A stretch of 64,000 bases of DNA from Deltaproteobacteria bacterium (GTDB lineage: Bacteria > Myxococcota_A > UBA9160 > UBA4427), in the NCBI GenBank assembly GCA_029261855.1, contig JAJDAN010000066.1, forward strand, positions 62,001 through 126,000, in the 5' to 3' direction. Within the stretch, counting starts at the first letter, position 1, and each line of letters starts with the position of its first letter. This document shows, piece by piece, positions 6,822-14,565 of this stretch. Below the pieces are notes generated by a model. That model worked only from the letters and a program-made list of their open reading frames with translations. It was not told the origin of the DNA and did not search any database. A program made the translations under genes and the position numbers.

Positions 6822-8234
6822 GTGGAAGCGTTCGACGCACCTGTGGAAGAAATGGACGCGCCGACCGACGCCGAGACCTTCGCGCTCGGCGTCCAGGGGC
6901 ACCTCCCAGAACCACCGGTGCAGGCGCCTTGGCTGAGCAAGCGCCCGCCCAAGAAGCGACCATTCGTCTGGCCCAAGGGAGCCAAGAGCCCTTCTTGGGT
7001 AGCTCGCATGGCCCGCTGCCCCAAGCAGCACGCCGAGCGCTATCGCAACCGACGCGAGGACCCGACCGGCTTCGACGGCGTGGTCGGAAACGTGATCCAC
7101 GGCGCGCTGGAAGACGCCGTGAACATACGTCTCTCGCGGATCACCAAGAACAACCCAATCCCTTCGTCCGTCTCCCCACCCGAACTGCTCTACCTGATTG
7201 AGTTGCAAGCCGGCGCCATTCGGCAGGACACCTCGATCGTCGAGGGGGATCCGGCTTGGTCGATCGTAACCATGGAGGTGTTGGCCCGAGCCCGCGAGAT
7301 CGTGTCCGCTCTGCCAACGATCTCGCTCGACAACGCTTGGGTGGACCGGAACGGGCGCGCTGGCGCGGAGTATATCTGGAACTTCTACGCCACCCCGCAA
7401 CTCCAACTCGCGGGGATCGCGGATCTCATTCAGGCTCGCTATCACCCAGGCGCGGACCTCTACAACCCGTACGAGGTGGTGATCACTGACTGGAAGACTG
7501 GTTCAGAGCAACTCCCCACCGAGGCCGAGTTGAGGCTCGACGCTCAAGCCCAGTTCCAGCTCGCCTGGGCGCGGCGCGCATTCCCCAACACGCCGCGCCT
7601 AGCATTTCGGATCTGGAACCTCTCCCACGACAAGCGGATTGAGGTGACCTGGTCGCCTGGCCTGGACGACCTGGCCATGAGTTTCGCGCGGGGGTGCTGG
7701 AACCTCTGGCAGTCTCGAAACGAGACTGCGATCACAGGCGAGCACTGCGCCTATTGCCCCTACCGTGCGGACTGCAACCAGTACCGTGGCTACCTAGAGA
7801 AGCAGGGCTTCAAGCCCCCGCACCACCTTGCCAACCTGTCGGTCGCAGAGGCCATGCGCCTCAACTTTGACGCCACCAAGCTGAAGAAGTTGGCCGAGGC
7901 GCAGAAGAAAGACACGGGCAAGTTGATCAAGCGCGCGATCGGGTTCCGCCGTGAGCACGCAGCGGGCTTGTTCGTGGCGCGCAAGCGGACGCGCAAGACC
8001 GAGCGGTTCCGTGACGAGTCAGGTCTCCTGCAGCAGCTCTCTGACCGGGCCGGCGTGCCGTTGGCCTCCTTGATCAACACCATGTGCTCGATCAAGGAGC
8101 AGGAGTTGGCAGGTTGGGTGAGGACGCTGCCGCTGGCCAAGCAGGCCGACGTCAAGGCCTCGATCGAGGCACACAAGCTGGTGGGCGAGACAGCCCCTTG
8201 GATCGAAGTCAAGCAGAAGGACCCGGTGTTCTAG
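6822..8234 (+). CDS. PD-(D/E)XK nuclease, RecB/Cas4-like with Fe-S cysteines, 470 aa
   Basis: The residues fit RecB-family exonucleases: His93 in GNVIHGALED, Asp201 in LAGIADLI, and Asp223/Lys225 in ITDWKTG, followed by a Gln-rich helix (AQAQFQLAW). Cys66 with Cys309, Cys312 and Cys318 (HCAYCPYRADC) match the four-cysteine 4Fe-4S arrangement of Cas4/AddB proteins. Such enzymes degrade DNA ends to single strands for recombination. A C-terminal 130-residue helical region is extra. The GTG start has a GAGG motif upstream. It is followed immediately by the RecD2-like pair, with the stop TAG and the next GTG sharing one base. Confidence 0.85.
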   Translation: MEAFDAPVEEMDAPTDAETFALGVQGHLPEPPVQAPWLSKRPPKKRPFVWPKGAKSPSWVARMARCPKQHAERYRNRREDPTGFDGVVGNVIHGALEDAVNIRLSRITKNNPIPSSVSPPELLYLIELQAGAIRQDTSIVEGDPAWSIVTMEVLARAREIVSALPTISLDNAWVDRNGRAGAEYIWNFYATPQLQLAGIADLIQARYHPGADLYNPYEVVITDWKTGSEQLPTEAELRLDAQAQFQLAWARRAFPNTPRLAFRIWNLSHDKRIEVTWSPGLDDLAMSFARGCWNLWQSRNETAITGEHCAYCPYRADCNQYRGYLEKQGFKPPHHLANLSVAEAMRLNFDATKLKKLAEAQKKDTGKLIKRAIGFRREHAAGLFVARKRTRKTERFRDESGLLQQLSDRAGVPLASLINTMCSIKEQELAGWVRTLPLAKQADVKASIEAHKLVGETAPWIEVKQKDPVF

Positions 8235-9247
8235 TGGGGCTCAAGAAGGACGCGCCGCCCGGTCACCGACTCGCGGTGCGCGGCATGCTGGTCGAGTTGA
8301 AGTATCCTCGTGACCTTTCTCCCGAGCCCGAGACTGCGTTCGGGTGGGGGTTCTTCCTCCTCGACGAGGGCCAGGAACTCCCAGTGTGGCTCTCTGGCGC
8401 CACGCTTCGCGTTGCGGGCCGGGGCGTGCCTGGGATCCCTTTGGAACTCCCGGGTGTGCTTCACCTAGTCGTTGAGGATCACCACCAGCACGGACTCGGC
8501 CTCAAGGTTGTCCCCCCCGGCTTTCGCCCCGAGGACGTTCAGCGTCCTGACGGAGCCTTCCGGTTTCTGGAGCGCCTCCCCAACGTCGGCCCCGCACGGG
8601 CCAAGAAGATCTACGACTACTTCGGCGAAGACGCGATCCTCGACGTGTTGGAGGGCGGGATCGTTGAAGACCTGTTCGGAGGCCCGGTGCGCGACCTCCT
8701 TGAGGAGGTGCCTGGGATCAGCACTGGGATCGCGCAAGGTATTCGCGCGGCCTGGGAACAGGTCAAGGAGTTCGGCAGCCCCGAGGACTTGAAGTTCCTG
8801 GCCAGCAAAGGCCTCTCTCCAAACGAGGTTGATCTGCTCATGAACGCCTTTCGGCGAGACGCCAAGGACTCGTCTGTGCGAGAGGTCGTGCCCGAGTTGT
8901 TGTGGAGGTTGTATCCCAACAAGGGGTTCGCCCAGGTGGATTCAATCAGGCGTAAGCTAGACCTAGACCAGTACTCCGAGGGGCGTGTTCATGCTGCTGT
9001 CCGCGAGGCCATGAAGCGGGTCAGCGACGACAAGGGGAGCACCCTCCTGTCGCTTGCTCAGGTCACCCGTGAGGCCCGCTGTGTGTCTGGCCTTGAGCGG
9101 TCAGTCGTGGTGGCCGGGCTTGAAGGACTGGCCGCCGAGGAGGTGGTCGTGTTCGTCGCCGGCGCCGGCGACGACCGAAGCGTCATGCTGAGCGCTCACC
9201 ACGAGGCCGAGGTGGACTTGTTTCGGTGGGCACGAGGAGTCCTGTGA
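8234..9247 (+). CDS. RecD2-like N-terminal half (OB and helix-hairpin-helix domains), 337 aa
   Basis: The start has a small beta domain (HRLAVRGMLVELKY...), as at the N-terminus of RecD2. Tandem helix-hairpin-helix motifs follow: FLERLPNVGPARAKKIYDYF and LLEEVPGISTGIAQGIRAAW. This is the order found upstream of the helicase core in single-chain RecD2 proteins. The reading frame ends in GTGA where the helicase gene starts, so the two halves are separate but coupled polypeptides. The HhH motifs should bind DNA backbone. The C-terminal 100 residues look like winged-helix segments. Confidence 0.75.
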   Translation: MGLKKDAPPGHRLAVRGMLVELKYPRDLSPEPETAFGWGFFLLDEGQELPVWLSGATLRVAGRGVPGIPLELPGVLHLVVEDHHQHGLGLKVVPPGFRPEDVQRPDGAFRFLERLPNVGPARAKKIYDYFGEDAILDVLEGGIVEDLFGGPVRDLLEEVPGISTGIAQGIRAAWEQVKEFGSPEDLKFLASKGLSPNEVDLLMNAFRRDAKDSSVREVVPELLWRLYPNKGFAQVDSIRRKLDLDQYSEGRVHAAVREAMKRVSDDKGSTLLSLAQVTREARCVSGLERSVVVAGLEGLAAEEVVVFVAGAGDDRSVMLSAHHEAEVDLFRWARGVL

Positions 9248-10557
9248 TCGAACTCACGGCAGAGCAGCAGTCGGCGGTGGACATGGCGTGCAAGAGCGAC
9301 GTCAGCCTCTGCTGCTTGACTGGCGGCCCCGGAACCGGAAAGAGCACTACGATCCAGGCGATCGTGGAGGCTCTGAACAAGGACGGCCACAGCGTCAGCC
9401 TCTGCGCTCCAAGTGGAAAGGCAGCCAAGCGGATCCAAGAGGCCTCAGGCTTTGACGCCTCTACGATTCACAGTCTGATCAAGGCGGCGCCGGGCGGGAA
9501 GTTCAATCAACCGGTGGAGACCTCCGTCCTGATCATGGACGAGGCTTCTATGACCGACCTGCCAACCATGGGCATGTTGCTTCAGGCGTGCCAAGACTCC
9601 GTGAGCACGATCCTCCTGGTCGGTGACCCCAACCAACTGCCGCCAGTCGGTCCAGGCAAGCCCTTCCACGACGTGGTCGACCGCGTGCCCACCGTGCGGT
9701 TGACGGAGATTCACCGCCAGGCCCAGGAGAGTGGGATCATTCGAGCTGCCTACGCGATTCGTGAAGGGCACTCCGTAGAGTGGGCGCACGACATACGCAT
9801 GGTCCACGAGCCCCGCGGTGAGCAGCTCTTCGACCTGGTTGAGAATCTGATTCTCCAAGAGGGGCTTCAGAACGCGCAGGTTCTGATCCCAGCTCGCAGC
9901 AGCTCGCCCTGGGGCACGACGAAGTACAACGAGCACGTGGAGTCCAAGCGCGAGGGGGTGTCGGTGGTTCGCGAGAGGGCGCACGGGCGCCTCGTGAGCC
10001 GCCTGGTGTTCCGCGAAGGCAGCAGGGTGATCTGCACCAAGAACGACTACCAGAACGGCGTGTTCAACGGGGAGTCTGGCGAGGTGGTCGAGGTCTCCCC
10101 CGGCAACGTGTCAGGGAAGGACCAGATCACCGTTCTCTACGAGGGCCACGACAATCCGATCACCTACGGTGGCGAGGGCCTGGATCGTGGGATCGACTCC
10201 GCTTGGGCCTTGACCACCCACAAGAGCCAGGGGTCCGAGTGGGACGACGTGATCTTCCTCGCACACCCCAGCTACAGCCGCCTGCTCAACCGGAACCTGC
10301 TCTACGTCGCCATGACCCGTGCCAAGAAGAGGTTGTGGGTAGTGGGCGACGAGCAGTGCGTCCAGACCGCCGTGCGCCAGCCCTGGGCCGAGATCGAACG
10401 CAAGACGTTGCTGCCGACCCTCCTGGCACCAGGGGTTGACTGGTGGGCCGAGGCGGAGGGCGAAGAGGTGGAAGACAGCGTGTTGTTCTTCGCCGACGAG
10501 GCCCGGTCCGCGGAGGGGGTAGAGGACGACGTTCTGTTCTTGAGCGACCCCTCATGA
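9244..10557 (+). CDS. RecD2-like superfamily 1B helicase core, 437 aa
   Basis: All SF1 motifs are visible: Walker A GGPGTGKST (27-35), Ia APSGKAAKR, DEAS (99-102), III VGDPNQLPPVG, IV TEIHRQ, V THKSQGSEWD, and VI LLYVAMTRAKKRL. RecD-type helicases move 5' to 3' on DNA in recombination and repair. Compared with usual RecD2 (over 700 residues) it lacks the N-terminal HhH part, which is encoded by the preceding gene. The acidic C-terminus (EGEEVEDSVLFF) is unusual. The ATG of the resolvase gene overlaps its stop. Confidence 0.9.
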   Translation: MIELTAEQQSAVDMACKSDVSLCCLTGGPGTGKSTTIQAIVEALNKDGHSVSLCAPSGKAAKRIQEASGFDASTIHSLIKAAPGGKFNQPVETSVLIMDEASMTDLPTMGMLLQACQDSVSTILLVGDPNQLPPVGPGKPFHDVVDRVPTVRLTEIHRQAQESGIIRAAYAIREGHSVEWAHDIRMVHEPRGEQLFDLVENLILQEGLQNAQVLIPARSSSPWGTTKYNEHVESKREGVSVVRERAHGRLVSRLVFREGSRVICTKNDYQNGVFNGESGEVVEVSPGNVSGKDQITVLYEGHDNPITYGGEGLDRGIDSAWALTTHKSQGSEWDDVIFLAHPSYSRLLNRNLLYVAMTRAKKRLWVVGDEQCVQTAVRQPWAEIERKTLLPTLLAPGVDWWAEAEGEEVEDSVLFFADEARSAEGVEDDVLFLSDPS

Positions 10558-11123
10558 GCGACTTGCAACCGGTCTCCTTTGACCTGCTCACGACCTTGAT
10601 CCCCAAGGCCAACAAGCACAAGGTCGCCCAGCGGGGCGGCGGCAAGAACGCGCGACGCATGGTGGTCGGCGACCTCACTGGCGTCCTCAAGCAGAGCGAG
10701 GCGTCGTTCGCCGATCGTGCCATGGCCCAGATTCAACCAGAGTTGCGCGGCCAGCTCCCCTGGTCGTGTCCGTTGGAGGCCCACGTCACGATCTGTTATC
10801 CACTACCCAAGTCTACCCCGCAGTGGAAGCGGGACGCCGCCCTCGCCGAGGGGCCAGACGGGCGCTTCCACATGATCAAGACGCCGGACCTAGAGAACGT
10901 ACTCAAGTTCGTCTGGGACGCACTGGAACACCACCTCTACACCAATGACAAGTTGATCTGGCGGCAGGTTCTGGAGAAGCGCTACGGACCAGACGACCAG
11001 GAACACGTTTTCATATCCCTGATCCCGCGTGAGCAAGCTACGGCGAACACGCACTCCCCTTCCGTGGACGGCCCTGGGTTGACCTCTCGTCTACGACGTA
11101 TATTCCACGCGCTTCGCGCTTAG
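10554..11123 (+). CDS. RusA-like Holliday junction resolvase, 189 aa
   Basis: The segment TPDLENVLKFVWDAL followed by YTNDKLIW (110-136) matches the RusA catalytic region, with Asp112, Asp122 and Asp132 as metal-binding acids. The usual PDxDN reads PDLEN here, a conservative Asp to Glu change. RusA dimers cut four-way junctions. ATGA overlap with the helicase puts it in the same recombination operon. The basic N-terminus (RGGGKNARRMV) and a C-terminal tail extend the family core. Confidence 0.85.
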   Translation: MSDLQPVSFDLLTTLIPKANKHKVAQRGGGKNARRMVVGDLTGVLKQSEASFADRAMAQIQPELRGQLPWSCPLEAHVTICYPLPKSTPQWKRDAALAEGPDGRFHMIKTPDLENVLKFVWDALEHHLYTNDKLIWRQVLEKRYGPDDQEHVFISLIPREQATANTHSPSVDGPGLTSRLRRIFHALRA

Positions 11124-11142
11124 CTTGACTTGCGAGACCCGT

Positions 11143-11736
11143 ATGAATCCACTGACCCCGCTCGTCCTCAAGCCGCTCCCCTACGCCCCCAGCGCACTAG
11201 AGCCAGTGCTCTCGTCGGATCAGGTGCGCACGCACCACGAGCAGTTCGGGACTGGGTACATCAAGCGGGCCAACGCCCTGCTCGCTCGTGGCGGGCCGCA
11301 AGGTGTAGACGCCCTACCGGAGGACGAGCGACTGCGGTTCCAGTTCGAGTGGAACGGCGCCGTGCTCCATGAGTTGTTCTGGGCGAGCCTGACGCCAGGC
11401 GGCGCCGAGCCCACGCCTGAGTTCACCCAGCGAGTCCTCGGCGGTCCTGCGGGAGCTGCTGAGATTCGCAGCGACTTGATCACTGCTGGCGTGGGGATTA
11501 TGGGGTCTGGTTGGGCCGCGATCAGCGTTCGCCCGCGCGAGGGGGTGTTTGTGCACGCCGTCAGCAGTCACAACTACCCCTGGGGTTCCGGGTGCCGGCC
11601 TCTGATCTTGATCGACTGCTGGGAGCACTCCTACGTCTTCGACTACCTCGCGCAGCGGCGTGTCTACCTCGATCGCCTCACGGCGCTTATCGACTGGCGG
11701 GTTGCGGAGCAGCGCCTACGCGAAGCCGGACGGTGA
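11143..11736 (+). CDS. Fe/Mn superoxide dismutase-like protein, 197 aa
   Basis: The family layout is clear: LPYAPSALEPVLS at the N-terminus, HHEQFGTGY, LHELFWASLTPGG, GSGWAA and IDCWEHSYVFDY. The four metal ligands are conserved: His31, His76, Asp158 and His162. The active-site Tyr39 is kept, but the histidine usually found four residues after the first ligand is Phe35. An Asn-Tyr-Pro preceded by His sits where Mn enzymes have Gln. It would disproportionate superoxide in the host cytoplasm if active. An in-frame TTG or GTG upstream start is less likely than the ATG used. Confidence 0.8.
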   Translation: MNPLTPLVLKPLPYAPSALEPVLSSDQVRTHHEQFGTGYIKRANALLARGGPQGVDALPEDERLRFQFEWNGAVLHELFWASLTPGGAEPTPEFTQRVLGGPAGAAEIRSDLITAGVGIMGSGWAAISVRPREGVFVHAVSSHNYPWGSGCRPLILIDCWEHSYVFDYLAQRRVYLDRLTALIDWRVAEQRLREAGR

Positions 11737-12107
11737 TCGTGGCGCAGTGTCCTCACTGCAAGGCGGTGGTTCCGGTTGGCAGGATCTGCAACGTGTCGAA
11801 CAACGGGCCAGCCGGCGAGCGCCTGGTGTTCTCCGGGTGCATGGACTGTTTGGTGGTTCGGCTTGACAGGGGCAACTTGGCCACCGCGACTGACGCCGCG
11901 GTGAACTGTGAACTGTGCGGAGCCGCGAAGCAGGACGTGGTGTTCCAGGGGCACAAGCCTCAACCCGCCTGTCCTGTGCATGCCCATGCACGACACCTGC
12001 TGTCGAGGGCCATGCTCGCTTTGCGTCAGCTCGAGACCCACGAGTCGTCGGCCCTGCGTGGTGAAATAGCAGGCGTTCTTGAAGTTCAGACCGAGGAGAA
12101 GACGTGA
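11733..12107 (+). CDS. Zinc-finger protein, 124 aa
   Basis: The frame starts [16 protein letters not shown] from a GTG overlapping the dismutase stop. Cys pairs CPHC (6-9), CMDC and CELC suggest two zinc sites, with a further Cys/His set (CPVHAHARH). The C-terminus is a helix ending TEEKT. The next gene overlaps its stop. No specific function is seen; it may bind RNA given the RRM neighbour (inference). Confidence 0.65.
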   Translation: MIVAQCPHCKAVVPVGRICNVSNNGPAGERLVFSGCMDCLVVRLDRGNLATATDAAVNCELCGAAKQDVVFQGHKPQPACPVHAHARHLLSRAMLALRQLETHESSALRGEIAGVLEVQTEEKT

Positions 12108-12421
12108 AGAGTCTGTTTGTTGGAAACCTCAGCTTCGACGCTACGCAAGACGAGTTGCGGATCTTGTTCGAGGAGTTCGGTGAAGTGACACGGGTGCACA
12201 TTCCGGCCAGCGCCGAGCACCCAGGCCAGGGTCGCGGGTTCGCCTTCGTTGAAATGCCGAACGACGAGGCCGCCGCCGCGGCGACTCAGGCGCTCGACGA
12301 GAGCGAGTTCATGGGCCGCAACCTGCGGATCAACGAGGCCAAACCCCGTGAGGAGCGAGGGGGGCGCGGGGCTCCTCGTGGTGGCCGGGGTCGCGGAGGC
12401 CGTGGCCGTGGAGGTCGCTGA
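12104..12421 (+). CDS. RRM RNA-binding protein with RGG tail, 105 aa
   Basis: Residues 1-80 are a complete RNA recognition motif with RNP2 LFVGNL (4-9) and RNP1 GRGFAFVE (43-50). The last 20 residues are Arg-Gly-Gly repeats. This is the layout of cyanobacterial/bacterial Rbp proteins and eukaryotic hnRNP-like proteins. It should bind single-stranded RNA or DNA. RGG tails bind nucleic acid loosely and favour condensates, notably with Tyr/Gly-rich partners such as the protein at 5883-6701. The GTG start overlaps the upstream TGA. Confidence 0.9.
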   Translation: MKSLFVGNLSFDATQDELRILFEEFGEVTRVHIPASAEHPGQGRGFAFVEMPNDEAAAAATQALDESEFMGRNLRINEAKPREERGGRGAPRGGRGRGGRGRGGR

Positions 12422-12965
12422 TCTTCACGAGGCCCCCTTGCCTCCAGGCCGTGACGAGTCCTGGGTCGCGTTGATCGACCTGGGGATCGCCAGGCCCCAG
12501 CCGCACTGGACCCTTGAGGAGTTGCGGTTCTACCTCGAGCGCAAGAAAGACGAGGGGTCTTTCTGCCCGTGCTGCGACCAGTACGCCAAGCGCTACACCA
12601 GGAAGCTCAACTCGGGCATGGCGCGGGTGTTGAGCTACTTGGTGAAGGCGGGCCAGCCTCCCCTGGCTGAGCCTTGGGTGCACCGCAAGCGCTTCGACCG
12701 CCACAGCAGGGAGGTCTGCCAGCTCGTGTGGTGGGGGCTCGCTGAAGACCGCGGGAATATCAACCCCGCCAAGCGTGACTCTGGGTACTGGCGCGCGACC
12801 GAGAGGGGTGTGGACTTCGCCTACAACAGGTTCACCCTCCCCCGCGCCGCGGTGATCTACAACAACGCGGTCGAGCGGTTCACCGACGACGATATGATCT
12901 CGATCCAAGACGCCTTGGGCGACAAGTTCGACTACCAGGAACTCATGGACCGCCAGGAGCCGTAG
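12408..12965 (+). CDS. Hypothetical protein, 185 aa
   Basis: The GTG at 12408 overlaps the end of the RRM gene by 14 bases. The body is helix-rich with a CPCC motif near residue 45. The sequence [11 protein letters not shown]...[19 protein letters not shown] looks like a winged-helix plus zinc-knuckle protein of the kind common in large phages, ending in an acidic segment. The family is not identified. Confidence 0.6.
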   Translation: MEVADLHEAPLPPGRDESWVALIDLGIARPQPHWTLEELRFYLERKKDEGSFCPCCDQYAKRYTRKLNSGMARVLSYLVKAGQPPLAEPWVHRKRFDRHSREVCQLVWWGLAEDRGNINPAKRDSGYWRATERGVDFAYNRFTLPRAAVIYNNAVERFTDDDMISIQDALGDKFDYQELMDRQEP

Positions 12966-13754
12966 GTGGCCGACGTTGTCAGGCGAGCACGCGCTCGGGA
13001 TCCGTCGTTCAGTGACAAGCGGCGCTTGTTGCTCGACCGGGTCAGATCCGGCCTTGCGTCGTCGTGGCGCATGGAGTTCGCGGATCGCCTGGAGGCGTAC
13101 GGTCGCGGTGAGCTTGAGATCCCAGAGGAACTGCGTGCCCTCACGCCGTACACAGCGGACCTTGAGACTGGCGAGGTGTCTGGGAACTATGCCCCGCATG
13201 AGATCGAGGAAATGCGCCTTGAGGAACCGCCTGAGATCGTGGAGGAGTACATACAGGAACTCACCGCTCGAGTGCGCTCTTGGGCGCCCGACGTCATGTG
13301 GAACCGCTTGGTGGACGAGGCCCTAGAGGGGGACCCAGTCTCGTGCCGAAGGTGGCTTGCCTTGTGGTTTCGGCGAGTGGTAGAACTCCCGCTCCTCACT
13401 GAGTCTGACCGCGTTGCCTTTGGTAGGTGGATCGACGAGTTCGAGTCCGGGAACACGATCCCTTTCATGGAGTGGCGCGAGGAAACCGGCCTCTGCCTCC
13501 CGTGGGTTGATCATGGAGAGGAGTATTTCCGGCTTGTCGTCCAGAGTCGACTTGGCGAGTTCATGCAGACAGCCAGTCAATCGTCACCCGGGCCATTCCT
13601 CCCGCAGTATCCCAAGTATGGGGAGATCTCCGCTCGCCTCTTCGCCTTCGCCAACTCCCAGGGTTGGGCGTCTTGGCGCTACGTCCCACCCGACAAGCAA
13701 CTAGAACTCGCGTCTTCACTGGCCGACGAGGTCCGAAACGGAGGGCTCGCATGA
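12966..13754 (+). CDS. Hypothetical protein, 262 aa
   Basis: A GTG directly after the previous stop begins VADVVRRARARDPSFSDKR. The protein is mostly helical and acidic in the middle, with paired Trp-rich segments (WRMEFADRLEAYG, WLALWFRRVVELP). No motif is recognised. It sits in a run of coupled genes (ATGA with the next), so it is likely translated together with them. Confidence 0.6.
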   Translation: MADVVRRARARDPSFSDKRRLLLDRVRSGLASSWRMEFADRLEAYGRGELEIPEELRALTPYTADLETGEVSGNYAPHEIEEMRLEEPPEIVEEYIQELTARVRSWAPDVMWNRLVDEALEGDPVSCRRWLALWFRRVVELPLLTESDRVAFGRWIDEFESGNTIPFMEWREETGLCLPWVDHGEEYFRLVVQSRLGEFMQTASQSSPGPFLPQYPKYGEISARLFAFANSQGWASWRYVPPDKQLELASSLADEVRNGGLA

Positions 13755-14176
13755 CCATTCACATAACCGCGGCAGATCACGCATTCGACGAGTGGATCAA
13801 GAAGAACCGCCACCTGCACGACGGGGACGACGTGGTCCGTGCGGCCTACCTAGCGGGCGTTGAGCGTGCGATCACGGTCATGTCCCAGTCCGAGCGCAAA
13901 GGGAGCGACCTGCGAGGCCGCGCGATCTGCCTGTTCCGTACGTTGTTCTTCAACGAGGTCCAGCGCGAGAACCCGAGCCTGGGGACAGATACCAACTGGC
14001 CCTGCATGGAACTGGACGACGGGACCTTGGTCTACGCGGGCCGACACACTCCAGGCGACCCGGAGGGCAACTTCATGCCGGCCTCGTTGATCGGCTTCCG
14101 CCCGAGCGACCAGAAACGGGTCACCTTCCACGCCTCGCACCGCGTTTTGCAGCACCCACCGAAGGACGAGTCATGA
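13751..14176 (+). CDS. Hypothetical protein, 141 aa
   Basis: Starts MTIHITAADHAFDEWIKKN at an ATGA overlap. The first half is an amphipathic helix (DDVVRAAYLAGVERAITVM), as found at the N-terminus of many small phage proteins. The second half is beta-like with ELDDGTLVYAG. The family is not recognised. Confidence 0.6.
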   Translation: MTIHITAADHAFDEWIKKNRHLHDGDDVVRAAYLAGVERAITVMSQSERKGSDLRGRAICLFRTLFFNEVQRENPSLGTDTNWPCMELDDGTLVYAGRHTPGDPEGNFMPASLIGFRPSDQKRVTFHASHRVLQHPPKDES

Positions 14177-14559
14177 CCTTAGAAGAGTACGGCAAGCTGT
14201 TGGACGTCATGCTGAAGGAGGAGAACACGGTTCGCCACCAGGGGAACGCCGAGTATGCGCACTCGGAAGACACCCTGGCCAACTTCAAGCGAGTCGCCGA
14301 GCGGCTCTCGTTGGAGTGCCCGTGCTGCAAGTCGACCGTGCAGATCACCCCTGAGATCGTCCTCATGGTCTACATGGAGAAGCACCTCGACGGCGTCCAC
14401 TCCTTCAACGCAGGGCACCGCTCCCAGCGCGAAGACGTGCGCGGTCGGATCAAGGACATTCGCGTCTACCTCACGCTCCTGCGTGGACTGATCGAGGAGC
14501 GAGAGGCCAAGGGATCCCTGGCCAGCCAGGCGCTGATCCCAGTCGGCGAGGGGAAGTAG
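14173..14559 (+). CDS. Conserved phage-type protein, possible all-alpha NTP pyrophosphatase relative, 128 aa
   Basis: The pattern DTLANFKRVAERL, VYMEKHLDGVHSF and GRIKDIRVYLTLLRGLIEE resembles a helical family common in phages with conserved Asn-Phe, Lys-His and Arg-x-x-Asp residues, loosely like DUF1599/MazG-type folds. A CPCC pair in the middle is an insertion. If related to MazG it would hydrolyse nucleotides, but the metal-binding glutamates are not clear. ATGA overlap with the previous gene. Confidence 0.55.
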   Translation: MTLEEYGKLLDVMLKEENTVRHQGNAEYAHSEDTLANFKRVAERLSLECPCCKSTVQITPEIVLMVYMEKHLDGVHSFNAGHRSQREDVRGRIKDIRVYLTLLRGLIEEREAKGSLASQALIPVGEGK

Positions 14560-14565
14560 CGCGCT

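Noticed and set aside
8234-10557. Frameshifted recD2 pseudogene
   Set aside because: The junction is a clean GTGA start-stop overlap like dozens of others here and both halves have intact motifs.
12330-13199. Minus-strand 289-codon frame
   Set aside because: Spans three genes with ribosome sites and coupled starts on the plus strand.
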